Shown piece by piece: positions 18,201-26,517 of a DNA stretch of 34,105 nucleotides. Below the pieces are notes generated by a model that saw nothing but the letters and a program-made list of their open reading frames with translations, searched no databases and was not told the DNA's origin. Source of the DNA: Neochlamydia sp. AcF84 (GTDB lineage Bacteria; Chlamydiota; Chlamydiia; Chlamydiales; Parachlamydiaceae); assembly GCF_011087585.1 (NCBI RefSeq), contig NZ_VJOT01000037.1:1-34105 (forward strand), given 5' to 3'. How positions within the stretch are numbered: position 1 is the first letter of the stretch; the number at the start of each line of letters is the position of its first letter. The position numbers were made by a program, and so were the translations under genes.

Positions 18201-21200
18201 AGCTTGTTGTAAAGTATTGCAACATCAAGATAATTTTCATCTAAAAAGTTAAGGTTAATAGCAAGCGCTTTCTTGACATACTCAGCCGCCCTTTTTAAAT
18301 CACCTTGGTTTAAGTAAGTTTGGCTCAGCTCGTTGTAATCCCCTGCTTCATTGAGATGGTTCTTACCTACAAGCTCTAGGGCAATAGCAAGCGCTTTCTT
18401 GGCACACTCAGCCGCTGGTTCTAAATTACCTTGGCCTAGATAGGTTTGGCTCAACTTTTCATAATCTTTGGCTACATTGCGACGAACCTCACCCAACAAT
18501 CTAAGGTTAATGGTGAGAGCTTTCCTGGCTTGCTCAGCCGCCTTGTCAAAATTGCCTTGATTTAAATGAATTTGACTTAGTTGAGTATAATATGTTGCCC
18601 TCTTTGAATGATCCCCACCAAAAAGCTTAGGATCAATGGCGCGAGCTTTTTTTAGACACTCAGCTGCCTCCTTGAAATTTCCGTGGTTTAGATGAATTTG
18701 GTGCTGGCGCATGTAGTTTTTTATTAAGTGGGCGTGATTTTCTCCATGAAGCTGTGATCCAATAAACCATGCTTTATTATTACGCTCAGCTACCTCCTTC
18801 GGAGTTCCATACATTAAGTGGATTCGTGCCAGGTTTTCATAGCCTTTTTTTACTAAGAGATAATTTTCTCCAAAAAGCTTACGATAAATTGCAATTGCTC
18901 GATTTATGCACTCAACTGCCTCTTTTCCACTTCCTAGATCGAAGTAAAGCATCCCTAAATTATTATAACAAGCTGCCGCACTTGAATGATTCTCTCCAAA
19001 AAGCTTACGATTGATTTTGAGAGCGTGATTTATATATTCTAATGGCTTTTCTTTTTGCTTTTCTTTATCCCATACATATAATTGCTGATAAAGGCACCCT
19101 AGGATGTTAAAACGGCTTGCTACCGCTGGATGATATTCTCCAAATTGCTTAAAATCAATATCGAGTGCTTTCTCAATCCATTTAATTGCTTCTTCTACTT
19201 CTTCGTAATCTGCGTAAATCAAGCCTAGGACGTGGTAAACACCTGCCATCCTTGCGTGATTCTCACCAAATAACTTAAGATCTATTGCAAAAGCTTTATT
19301 AATATACTGAACCGCCATTCTTAAATTTCCGTAATCACAGTAAATGGTTGCTAAGTTAAGATAATTTATTGACACATTTGCATGATGTTTGCCAAAGTGC
19401 TGGACATTGATTTTAAGCGCCTTCCTAGTATATTCAATTGCCTTTTCTAAACTTCCTGCTTTTTGGAAGACATATCCTAGATTGCTATAAGATGCGGCCG
19501 CCTTTACATGATTCTTACCATAACGATCAGTAATAATTTTGTGAGCCCGATCAAAATAATAAAGTGCTTTTTCTGAATCATTTTGTTCTATATATATTAA
19601 TCCTAAATTGTTATAGCTGGTTGCCACTTTTAAATCTTTGTGAGAAAGCTCCTCGTAAATTTTGATAGCCTTTTCAGCACAATCAATTGCCTTCTTTAAC
19701 TTGCCTCGCTCTTGGTGAATTAAACAGAGATTATTAAAATCTCTTGCCATGTTGAGGAATGTTTCAACATACTGTCTATGATCGATTTTAAGTGCTTTAG
19801 CAATATAATTCTTCGCTTGCTTTAAATTCTTTTGTTCATAGCAGGCCATTCCTAAAGCATTTAATAGATTAGAATTTTCTGGATCGTTTTCTGTTGCTAA
19901 TAAGTACCCTCTTATTGCCTCTTCATGTTGAAAAAGCCTTAAAGCTATGCTTCCTTGAATCTGTGGCGAATCATCATCTAAAGTGGAAGAAGTAAGTATA
20001 CTCTCAGGCCCTAAATCATTCTGCTTTATATATATCAATCCTAAATTGTTATAACTGGTCGCCACTTCTAGATCTTTGTAAGAAAGCTTTCCGGAGATTT
20101 TGATAGCTTTTTCAGCACGATCAATTGCCTTCTTTAACTTGCCTCGCTCTAGGTAAATTAAACAGAGATTATTAAAATCTCTTGCCATGTTGAGGGATGT
20201 TTCAACAAACTGCTCATAATCGATTTCAAATGCTTCAGCAATATAATTCTTCGCTTGCTTTAAATTCTTTTGCTCGCGGTAGGCCATTCCTAAAGCATTT
20301 AATAGATTAGAACTTTTTGGATCGTTTTTTGTTGCTAATAAGTACCATCTTATTGCCTCCTCGTGTTGAAAAAGCCTTAAAGCTATGCTTCCTTGAGCCT
20401 GTGGCGAATTATCATCTAAGGTAGAAGATGTAAGTATACTTTCATCTCCGGATAAAAAAGCTTGGATAGCCTGATAGAATGGAATAAAAAAGCTATAAAT
20501 TTTTTTTACTTTTTCTAATGCTCCCTCATTTAAAGCAAACTGCTCTTGGATAAGTTCAGGTTCATCAAACCCAAAAGGTTTAAGCAGAGGATTCATCATC
20601 TCTTTTTGTGCTTGATAATGAGAGTAAGTTTTAAGGCGCATGAATAACGCTATACTTATCCACTCGTCTAGCTTTGTAGACGCACCTTCTGTTAAAATTC
20701 CTTGCTCCTTTAGTTGCTCGATCCTACTGAAAGTATTGGAAGCTACTATTTTTTTGAGAAGAGATAGCCGATCCACGGCCAGATGGGGAAACCGGTACAA
20801 ATCATTTTTCACTTTAAAAAGCATACCTTGCCTTTCTAAATGGCCCATTCCTGGGTCAAAAGATATCATATCCTCTTTGACTAAATGAACTTTAGCCAAG
20901 TATTGACGCAGGTTAAGGTTTTTTTGGTAAGGCGTATTAAGTTTTTCTTGAATGTTTTCAATGTACTGTTTAGTTAACTCATGATTACCTAGGAGGTGAG
21001 TGAAAGTCAAAAGTTCCATAGGAAGATGAGGCTCTTTCTGATGCCACCATTTACCCTTTTCATCTTGAGCGACATATTGAGCCATCTTTTCAGGAGTTTG
21101 GATAAGCTCAAAAGTCTGGCGATTACCAAAGGGGGTTTTACACCCTTTTCCTTCTGCTCCTTCCCCATCAAATGCAAAACCTCTTGGAGTAATTCCATCA

Positions 21201-23278
21201 AAAAAACCTATGTCATTTAAGCAAGGAATGTTTAAAGCAGGAAGAATGGTTTCTCCTAAATTGATGACCTTTAAGTGAATTAAAGTAGTCAAACGCTTAA
21301 AATACTCTCTGTTGTATGGAGTATCTTCTTGCACAAGAATGCCAAATTCTAAATCTGAATATGGCGTCATTTCTTCTCTAGCTAACGAGCCAAATCCTAT
21401 CATTGCATATTCACAAGGAGTTGACCCTAATGTTTCAATGGCCTGCTTTGCCAAAAGCTCAAAGAAAACTTTTATCTGTTGTGCAATCTCACCATACAAC
21501 TCTCTTACTTCTTCAGGAGAAGGGTCTAAGCCGAGAGCCTGAATTTTATCTTCTATTTTCTCTCTAAACTTTTTCAATGCTTGGCGATTGGTAATAAATT
21601 GCTTCTTCATAACCGCCAAACTTAAGGGGCTGCCATTGCATGCTCTAACAAGCAAATTTTGAACTTTGAAAAGCTTATCGTTAAGAATTTTTTGCTGCTT
21701 TTGAGTAGACATATGTAAAGCATAATTGTAGAGCCCCGCAGCGTGCAAAAGCGTTTCTGGCGTTCCTTTTCTTAAATAAATATCACCCAATTTTTCTATG
21801 CAAAAGCTTTCTTGGATAAGGTCTTTCTTTTGGACAGCATATTTTAAGGCAAGCGCATATGCTTCTTCGATTCTCTCTACTGAGAGCAAGCTATTATTTT
21901 GATGATGAGGAGAATTAATATCCTTTATATATTCTAAAATCTTTTTAAAATAAGGCTTTTGTTTTTGAGGTTGGTACTCTACCAAAAGCTTAATGTTGCT
22001 TGGCATATGTTGTTTAAAACTTTTAGCACAGCTTCTAGCATTAGCAATTCCTTTTAATTCCTCATGGGTTAAACTACTAAAAGAAAGAAAAATTTTTTGG
22101 AAAATTTTTAAGGGCAAAGCAGCTAAAGGATTGGAGAGATTAAATATTTCTTTTTTAGCCGTCCCATCACCTTGGGGTACTTTTATTGCCAATTGTTTAA
22201 TTTCTCCCCTTATAGTTGCTATTTTAGCTCTTTTATAGTAGTAAAAAGAATTATCTTCTCTCCACAGAACATTAGATGAAGTTTTTGACTTAGAGTTGTT
22301 TAATGAAGATCTTTTATTTTCCCCTATTTTATCTACTGTTTTAACTTTTTTATTAGGATATAAAGAATTATCTTTTCCTGAAGCAGCATGTGGAGAGATT
22401 TTAAACTTTGAAAGAATGATTTTATCTAGCTTTAAGGGCTTTTGAGAATAAATAAAATGGCCCCCTAGATCCACTATAAAGATATATTCTTGAGGCCTTT
22501 CTTCTTGAGGAATAGTTTCCCATTCCTGGGATCTATTTTCTTCAGATAAGCCTGCTTGCGAAAAAATTAACCTATCATGAATCCCGCAAATCAACTGTTC
22601 CTCATTAATTGTTACTAATCTTATTGGAATAGATAAAGCCGATGCTAATAAATCTCCTTCACCTAAGCCGCTTACCCAAGCTCCTTTTCGTATTATTTCT
22701 TTAGCTCTTTTACTGTCGGTGTGTTTAACAATGTCTGAGAGCACTTCTCTTAAATAGGAAATTTTATCTTTTCGATCGTCTAGCAAGGGTATCTTTCTAG
22801 AAAGTCCTTTATAGCTTCCTAAAAAAGCCCTAAAAAAGCAGTCGCCGTCACCCGCCACACCTTTTAATTTAAAGCCTTCTTTTTGTAGATAATCAGCAGC
22901 AACATTTACTTTTGCTACTAGTGAATCGCTAATAATAGTGGTAGGGTCTTGCCACAAGAACTCAGCTATTCGAGGTTGGTCCCACTGATTAGAAGAAGAG
23001 CTTAAAAGAGAGGATTCATCACCGGTTTTTTGATTTACTTCAAATAGTTTAGAATCAACCATTTCTGAAATCTCTTTCCACTTCTCACTTTGCTCAATTA
23101 GATGCTTCCACTCTTTGCAAACGCCTCGTGCATTAGATAAATCTTGTTGACTCAGCTTCTTGAAAATCTCTAAGCTAATTTCTGCATACGGGCCTAGCCT
23201 TAAATAAGGCTTTTCTTTTGCTAGTTCCTTAAATTCAGGAAATCCATAAGAGCTAATAGGGGAACTCTCCAAACTCAT
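15257..23278 (-). CDS. Giant F-box / OTU protease / nucleotidyltransferase / TPR effector
   Basis: The protein has 2673 residues. Domains in order: F-box (about 28-70, AEISLEIFKKLSQQDLSNAR, then VCKEWKHL); OTU-family cysteine protease (about 130-282) with GDGDCFFRAF giving Asp144 and nucleophile Cys147, and GGHFIY giving His274; a second F-box-like segment (386-425, LPLKIFQKIFLSFSSLTHEE); a nucleotidyltransferase domain (about 600-760) of the DUF294/GlnD type with FGSLAREEMTPYSDLEFG (629-646, Gly-Ser and Asp642-x-Glu644 metal ligands); a helical region to about 940; then roughly 40 TPR units of 42 residues like those of kinesin light chain (LGxIYxxQGNLEKAAEYxEK), and a short polar tail. OTU enzymes cleave ubiquitin chains; F-boxes bind Skp1. 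I infer a secreted effector acting on host ubiquitin, with TPRs for target binding. The start has AAGGA seven bases upstream. A 146-residue segment is tandemly duplicated. Confidence 0.85.
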   Translation of the reverse strand: MSLESSPISSYGFPEFKELAKEKPYLRLGPYAEISLEIFKKLSQQDLSNARGVCKEWKHLIEQSEKWKEISEMVDSKLFEVNQKTGDESSLLSSSSNQWDQPRIAEFLWQDPTTIISDSLVAKVNVAADYLQKEGFKLKGVAGDGDCFFRAFLGSYKGLSRKIPLLDDRKDKISYLREVLSDIVKHTDSKRAKEIIRKGAWVSGLGEGDLLASALSIPIRLVTINEEQLICGIHDRLIFSQAGLSEENRSQEWETIPQEERPQEYIFIVDLGGHFIYSQKPLKLDKIILSKFKISPHAASGKDNSLYPNKKVKTVDKIGENKRSSLNNSKSKTSSNVLWREDNSFYYYKRAKIATIRGEIKQLAIKVPQGDGTAKKEIFNLSNPLAALPLKIFQKIFLSFSSLTHEELKGIANARSCAKSFKQHMPSNIKLLVEYQPQKQKPYFKKILEYIKDINSPHHQNNSLLSVERIEEAYALALKYAVQKKDLIQESFCIEKLGDIYLRKGTPETLLHAAGLYNYALHMSTQKQQKILNDKLFKVQNLLVRACNGSPLSLAVMKKQFITNRQALKKFREKIEDKIQALGLDPSPEEVRELYGEIAQQIKVFFELLAKQAIETLGSTPCEYAMIGFGSLAREEMTPYSDLEFGILVQEDTPYNREYFKRLTTLIHLKVINLGETILPALNIPCLNDIGFFDGITPRGFAFDGEGAEGKGCKTPFGNRQTFELIQTPEKMAQYVAQDEKGKWWHQKEPHLPMELLTFTHLLGNHELTKQYIENIQEKLNTPYQKNLNLRQYLAKVHLVKEDMISFDPGMGHLERQGMLFKVKNDLYRFPHLAVDRLSLLKKIVASNTFSRIEQLKEQGILTEGASTKLDEWISIALFMRLKTYSHYQAQKEMMNPLLKPFGFDEPELIQEQFALNEGALEKVKKIYSFFIPFYQAIQAFLSGDESILTSSTLDDNSPQAQGSIALRLFQHEEAIRWYLLATKNDPKSSNLLNALGMAYREQKNLKQAKNYIAEAFEIDYEQFVETSLNMARDFNNLCLIYLERGKLKKAIDRAEKAIKISGKLSYKDLEVATSYNNLGLIYIKQNDLGPESILTSSTLDDDSPQIQGSIALRLFQHEEAIRGYLLATENDPENSNLLNALGMACYEQKNLKQAKNYIAKALKIDHRQYVETFLNMARDFNNLCLIHQERGKLKKAIDCAEKAIKIYEELSHKDLKVATSYNNLGLIYIEQNDSEKALYYFDRAHKIITDRYGKNHVKAAASYSNLGYVFQKAGSLEKAIEYTRKALKINVQHFGKHHANVSINYLNLATIYCDYGNLRMAVQYINKAFAIDLKLFGENHARMAGVYHVLGLIYADYEEVEEAIKWIEKALDIDFKQFGEYHPAVASRFNILGCLYQQLYVWDKEKQKEKPLEYINHALKINRKLFGENHSSAAACYNNLGMLYFDLGSGKEAVECINRAIAIYRKLFGENYLLVKKGYENLARIHLMYGTPKEVAERNNKAWFIGSQLHGENHAHLIKNYMRQHQIHLNHGNFKEAAECLKKARAIDPKLFGGDHSKRATYYTQLSQIHLNQGNFDKAAEQARKALTINLRLLGEVRRNVAKDYEKLSQTYLGQGNLEPAAECAKKALAIALELVGKNHLNEAGDYNELSQTYLNQGDLKRAAEYVKKALAINLNFLDENYLDVAILYNKLSQTYLTQGDLKRAAKYVKKALAINLDFLKQNHPDIAELYDNLSQAYLKQRKWQKAAEHATKALIVERKLNGNNSSKVTSYRKSLELICQEHNELKKAAKRVKESLTIKLKCFNGKHPEVAKDYHELGNIYRELGKPNKATKCVEKAFAINPSILNENQRSGPKKRHLPDMTYQSYGVLVQAAEGSEKTLAMHLKFLDEIYRILERDYNSLGIIYQQQGNLNQEAEYVERALAIRRKILGVDPTTVALYHTQLSQIYLNQKKFEKSAEYAEKALTIEVKLLGEYPDVVGICYSNLRQFYKEQRNTDMAAKYAKKALAIKPKSLGENFPSGAIWYSKLGQIYHEQGNLGKAAKYFKKALAINIELFGENNHTVFENYKNLVQIYEEQGKLKKAARHCKKALAIILEIFDENHLDLAAIYANLGQIYLSQRKLKKAAEYAEEALAINLKFFGEDHPEVAKAYNNLGTIHFKQGNWEQAADYIQKELPLERKRLSEDHPHVAKIYNNLGAIHYKQGNWEQAAEYVNKALAINLKLSEEDHLAIAMNYNNLRRIYQAHGKTGKAFEFANKFLAIDFKLFDESHSDVSWLYNDRSQIYLEQGDLETAAEYAEKALALDLKLYGENHPQVATDYNNLGQIYHEQGKLEKAAEYYKITLSIDPTVLNEKHRIVAIDYIKRGAIYYNQGNLNQAAKCFKKALAIDLKLLGEDHINVAGYHSMLGTICQKQGNLLHAAQHISKSLAITLKLFGENHPRVAVCYILLGDIYLEKNDLEKAGEYINKALIIKLKVFDANHFHVKVCYTNLGTICYKQGNWQQAAEYVNKVLAIDLKLFGEDCPLVAQDYEWLGRIYQKQGDLVKAVEYWKEALKIARKLYGKNHPAVAICYSALRQIYQKHKNLGKAIEYGEKALAINLRLFGENHLAVAACYNILGLIYQAQGNLEKAAECTDKARSINLKLSSESSSTETLDDHTLNTSNENTGIQGRRA
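19577..20443 (-). repeat. 438-bp tandem duplication inside the TPR gene
   Basis: Two adjacent copies, 20006-20443 and about 19577-20005, encode residues 946-1091 and 1092-1234 of the giant TPR protein. Both begin ESILTSSTLDD and run through SIALRLFQHEEAIR, SNLLNALGMA, NLKQAKNYIA, MARDFNNLCLI and NNLGLIYI. The junction QNDLGPESILT interrupts a TPR unit, showing that the event ignored repeat boundaries but kept the frame (438 = 3 x 146). Confidence 0.9.
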
Positions 23279-24006
23279 TCGCTTATCCTTATTTTAGCTT
23301 TTGGTGCTCTTAAGTGGGTTTATAACGCTGTTAGCGATTTTTTTATCTTTTTAAAGCCACCCTCTTAAAAGAAAGACAAAAAAATAATATTTTACCTTTC
23401 ATACTAAAAACCTTGCTTAAAAGCTACTTCTTTATTTTTTTGGTCTCAAAACAAGCAGGGACACGTGCCTCTTTTTCTATCTATTTTTGTTAATTTTTCA
23501 ATCTAAGGATCAGACTTTTAAGCTTGAAAGATGCAGACCATTTTTCAAGCCTCAAAAAAAGTGGTTATATCTTTCTTAACGAAGCTTGTATAAAAAGTGA
23601 TATAGTGGATACAGCATTTTTGGAAGATGAGCAGAAAACGAGTTTTAGTCTAATTAATAAAAAATAAGATTATACGCTTTTGAGCTGCTTCTTATGCAAT
23701 CCCGTACTTTATAAAACCCCTCTCGTTAATTAGAGAAAAGGCTCTCAGTTTACTGGGTATGCAAACTTAGTTTTTTTTGAAGCGTGTTATATATTTTTTA
23801 AATAGGTTAAGAGTGCTCGACATAAAGAAAAACATCGAGCGATTTCCCTACAGAGTCTATTAAAATTCTCGATAGGCCCTTTTAAGCTAAAGAGCATGAA
23901 GAAACTAAGCATATAAAAAATTCAAATTTTATGAATACCAAACTACCTAGGCATATAGTGGATACGAAATAACAGTGGGAATATGTTTCTAAGCAGTTTT
24001 CTAAGT
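23279..24006. other. Repeat-rich intergenic region without genes
   Basis: About 730 bp, AT-rich, with no supported gene. It holds the MITE-like copy at 23671-23789 and two direct copies of TATAGTGGATAC at 23601-23612 and 23954-23965, which resemble the left end of the neighbouring IS630 element (TATAGTGG at 24007). A small hairpin CGCTGTTAGCG lies at 23326-23336, upstream of the giant gene, next to a TATAAA on the minus strand. Confidence 0.6.
23671..23789 (+). repeat. MITE-like dispersed repeat, copy A
   Basis: A 119-bp element that begins TATACGCTTT and ends AAGCGTGTTA, so its ends are imperfect inverted repeats. It is about 80% identical by eye, over its whole length, to 33847-33964, in the same orientation; shared core text includes CTTCTTATG, AATCCCGTACTTTATA and CTTAGTTTTTTT. 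It codes for nothing visible. Confidence 0.7.
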
Positions 24007-24008
24007 TA

Positions 24009-24932
24009 TAGTGGTTTAAATTTTAAATTTCTAGTCATTAACATATACTTAAAAAAGAGTAATCAATGGTTTGAGCAAGAGTCGAAAACTTACTTATGTT
24101 TGCTGCCACAATCTTTTTAAAATTAGCCCAAAAGGTTTCAATAGGGTTTAGATCTGGAGAATAAGGCGGTAAAAATAAAATCTCACACCCTGCCTTTTTA
24201 ATAAGTTCATCAGTGGCTTGCGATTTATGGAAGGCAGCATTATCCATTATCAGAACTTCTCCTGCTTTAAGTTCAGGTATCAATATTTTTTCTAGCCAAA
24301 TGTTAAACAGAAGAGAATTACAAGTACCTGTATAACAAAAAGGAGCTAAAATTTTAGACTTGCATTTAGCTGCTATAAAGCTTTCTCTAGCAAATGAACG
24401 ACCTGCTATAGCACCATAAATCTTTTCTCCTATAGGTGATCTTGCATGCTGGCGCTGTAAGTAGGCATTTATCCCGCTCTCATCTATGTAAATCCTATTT
24501 TCTTCCGGAATGTTTTCTAGCTTTTGTCTAAACTCCTCTCGTTTATTCTCATCTCTTTCCTTGTAGAAGGGTGTCTTTTTTTTAAAGTGATTTTCAGTCT
24601 TTTACAGGCATAAAAAACTGCAGTTATTGTCACTCCGAATGCCTCAGCTATTTCCCTAAGGTAGGCATCAGGATTTTGTTTTATATATAATTTTAGCTTT
24701 TCACTATCTATTTTACTGGGGCTCTGTCGTCTTTTTTTAGGAGCTAGACAACCTTGTTTTTTTCGCTTAATCCAGTTGGTTAACGTGCGAACTGTTACAC
24801 CAAACACCTCACTAGCTGTGGCCATTGAGCCGCCATTCTCTATATAATTCAAAGCTTTTTTTCTTAAATCGTGTGAATATACCATGTCAATTGATTATAC
24901 ATACATCCTTAGAAAAATAAAATTCAAATAAC
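24009..24932 (-). mobile_element. IS630-family insertion sequence, apparently complete
   Basis: A 924-bp element flanked by TA dinucleotides (24007-24008 and 24933-24934), the target duplication of this family. Read inward from the TA, the two ends share TATAGT, TTT, AATTTTA and TTTCTA over 26 positions with five mismatches by eye. It carries one transposase split by a -1 frameshift and nothing else. Confidence 0.8.
24038..24885 (-). CDS. IS630-family transposase, made by -1 frameshift
   Basis: The first frame (24885 to 24517, 122 residues) gives the N-terminal helix-turn-helix part: MVYSHDLRKKALNYIENGG, ASEVFGVTVRTLTNWIKRKK and a second helix pair. The catalytic part is in the -1 frame and stays open from the A8 run (T8 at 24576-24583 on the plus strand) to the stop at 24038. 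It contains IYIDESGIN (first Asp), VLIMDNAAFH (second Asp) and PPYSPDLNPIETFW (Glu), so the DDE triad is complete. Joined at the slippery run, the product has about 283 residues, normal for the family. The site reads T TTA AAA AAA AG in the first frame, allowing ribosomal or transcriptional slippage, both known for IS630 elements. The alternative is a simple disabling mutation, but the lack of any other damage argues against it. Confidence 0.8.
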
Positions 24933-24934
24933 TA

Positions 24935-25405
24935 TATCATATGCTTAAAAAACATCCATTGGAATAAAAGAGATGGGTTAATGAAGGCTTAAATTACATT
25001 TTTAAAATGCAGACAGGGCTTTTTAAAGTATAACAGTATCTGTCAAAGGCTCCAAATTAAGTGATGCAAGATTTTTTCTTCTTACCGCTAAAACCGTTAG
25101 CAATTGCCAGCCATTTAAATTTTTTCTTTTACAAAATACTGTTCCACAAAAATGACACTAAGCAAAAGAATGACTTGCTGTTTCTTTTTTATATGGATTA
25201 ACGTGTGAAATTGAATAAAAAATGAATTTGAAAAAAATCCACTTCCTGCATAAAAACATCAAAAGCTTTCCCGTTGGAGGTGGCTTTTTAACTTATATTT
25301 CAGCAAGATAAAGGAAGGGAAAAAATTTTAAACTAAAGCAAAACATTTTAGGCTTTAGATGCATTTATCTATTAGATAAAAGCTTGCCCTAACATTTTGA
25401 AATTT
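24935..25405. other. Intergenic region between the IS and acpP
   Basis: About 470 bp of AT-rich DNA in which I see no supported gene, RNA or repeat. The acpP-proximal end holds the hairpin at 25406-25430. Confidence 0.5.
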
Positions 25406-25430
25406 AGGGCTCTAGCTTGCCTAGAGCCCT
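25406..25430 (-). terminator. Hairpin after acpP, probable operon terminator
   Basis: AGGGCTCTAG and CTAGAGCCCT form a perfect 10-bp, GC-containing stem with a five-base loop, 11 bases after the acpP stop. On the minus strand it is followed by AAATTTC, so the T-tract is short and termination may be partial. Confidence 0.6.
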
Positions 25431-25441
25431 ATATAAATTTT

Positions 25442-25681
25442 CTATTCTTTAGTGATACGATCGAAATATTGGATGATATCGCCTACGGTTTTAAACTTTT
25501 CAGCTTCCTCTTGAGGGATTTCTCTTCCTAAACGCTCTTCAAAAGTCATATTGAGCTCTGTTAAATCCAGAGAATCTGCATTCAGATCTTCGACAAGCTT
25601 TTTAGAAGGAGTTACGTCATCTCTATCTACACCTAGTTGTTCCACAATGATGTCGATGACTTCCTGTTCTGTTGATGACAT
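25442..25681 (-). CDS. acpP: Acyl carrier protein
   Basis: Small acidic carrier of growing acyl chains in type II fatty acid synthesis and donor for lipid A acyl chains. It has 79 residues from the ATG at 25681. ADSLDL (residues 35-40) holds the phosphopantetheine attachment Ser37, and the helices around [14 protein letters not shown] and [17 protein letters not shown] match the family. I chose the second of two close ATGs because AAGGA lies six bases before it but directly abuts the first one (25687). It is the last gene of the fabH-fabD-fabG-acpP series, separated from fabG by an 82-bp gap with a hairpin. Confidence 0.95.
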   Translation of the reverse strand: MSSTEQEVIDIIVEQLGVDRDDVTPSKKLVEDLNADSLDLTELNMTFEERLGREIPQEEAEKFKTVGDIIQYFDRITKE

Positions 25682-25710
25682 ACACATTCCTTTTAATTAA
25701 TAGATTTCTT

Positions 25711-25761
25711 AAAAAAAAATAAGATATCATTTTTACTAATTACATTCAATGATGTAATTAG
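25711..25761 (-). terminator. Hairpin and T-run between fabG and acpP
   Basis: On the minus strand, right after the fabG stop, CTAATTACAT and ATGTAATTAG form a perfect 10-bp stem with a six-base loop (25736-25761). A T-rich stretch ending in nine T (25711-25719) follows. It looks like a partial terminator or processing site that could set the acpP level apart from the upstream fab genes. Confidence 0.45.
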
Positions 25762-25763
25762 GA

Positions 25764-26504
25764 TTACATCACCATTCCTCCGTCCACTATCAAGACTTGC
25801 CCAGTTATATATTGGGCCATCGAGCTGGCTAAGAAAACAGCTGCGCTGGCAATATCTTCAGGAGCGCCCATCCTTTCCATAGGAATGGAAGAGAGTATGG
25901 CCTGACGCTGCTGCTCTGTCATAGCTTCCGTCATCTGCGTGTCAATAAAGCCAGGGGCAATGCAGTTAATACGAATATTACGGGAAGCAAATTCTTTAGC
26001 AAGAGCTTTTGTAAAACCTATGATAGCAGCTTTTGAAGCCGCATAATTCGCTTGCCCACTATTACCGATCAGGCCGATCACTGAGCTAATATTTATAATT
26101 ACCCCCTGACGGGCTTTAAGCATATGGCGGGTAAGAGCCTTGCAAGTATTGTAGCAGGATTTTAAGTTAACTTCCATGACTGTATCCCAATCTTCTTCAG
26201 TCATTTTCAACATCAACTGATCGCGCGTGATTCCCGCATTATTGACCAAAATATCCACTTTGCCATAATTTTGCTGCACCAGTTTTATAGCCGCCTCTAC
26301 CTCTAGGGTTTTAGCTACATTGACGGGATAAAAAGAGGCCTTTTCTGCTCCTATTTCCTGTACGACTTCTTGGCCTCTTTTCTCATTTGTTCCGAAGATT
26401 GCCACAGTTGCTCCTTGACGAGCAAATTCACGAGCAATTGCTTTGCCAATGCCAGCAGTTCCCCCTGTAACGATAGCTACCTGATTGTTTAAAAGATGAT
26501 GCAT
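25764..26504 (-). CDS. fabG: 3-oxoacyl-[acyl-carrier-protein] reductase FabG
   Basis: NADPH-dependent short-chain dehydrogenase that reduces 3-oxoacyl-ACP in the cytoplasm, 246 residues (family about 245). Cofactor-binding TGGTAGIG (residues 13-20), NNAG (88-91) and the catalytic Ser141, Tyr154 and Lys158 (NISS; YAASK) are present, as is the C-terminal VDGGM. It starts 13 bases after the fabD stop, so it is part of the same transcript. Confidence 0.96.
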   Translation of the reverse strand: MHHLLNNQVAIVTGGTAGIGKAIAREFARQGATVAIFGTNEKRGQEVVQEIGAEKASFYPVNVAKTLEVEAAIKLVQQNYGKVDILVNNAGITRDQLMLKMTEEDWDTVMEVNLKSCYNTCKALTRHMLKARQGVIINISSVIGLIGNSGQANYAASKAAIIGFTKALAKEFASRNIRINCIAPGFIDTQMTEAMTEQQRQAILSSIPMERMGAPEDIASAAVFLASSMAQYITGQVLIVDGGMVM

Positions 26505-26517
26505 CTAAAGTTTTTTC

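Noticed and set aside
15659..22238. Plus-strand frames of 70-80 codons inside the giant TPR gene
   Set aside because: They lie fully inside a well-supported 8-kb gene and show no family likeness or start signals.
24038..24283. The C-terminal transposase frame as a separate 81-residue gene
   Set aside because: The same frame is open upstream to the A8 run, and its ATG is an internal methionine (VLIMDN).
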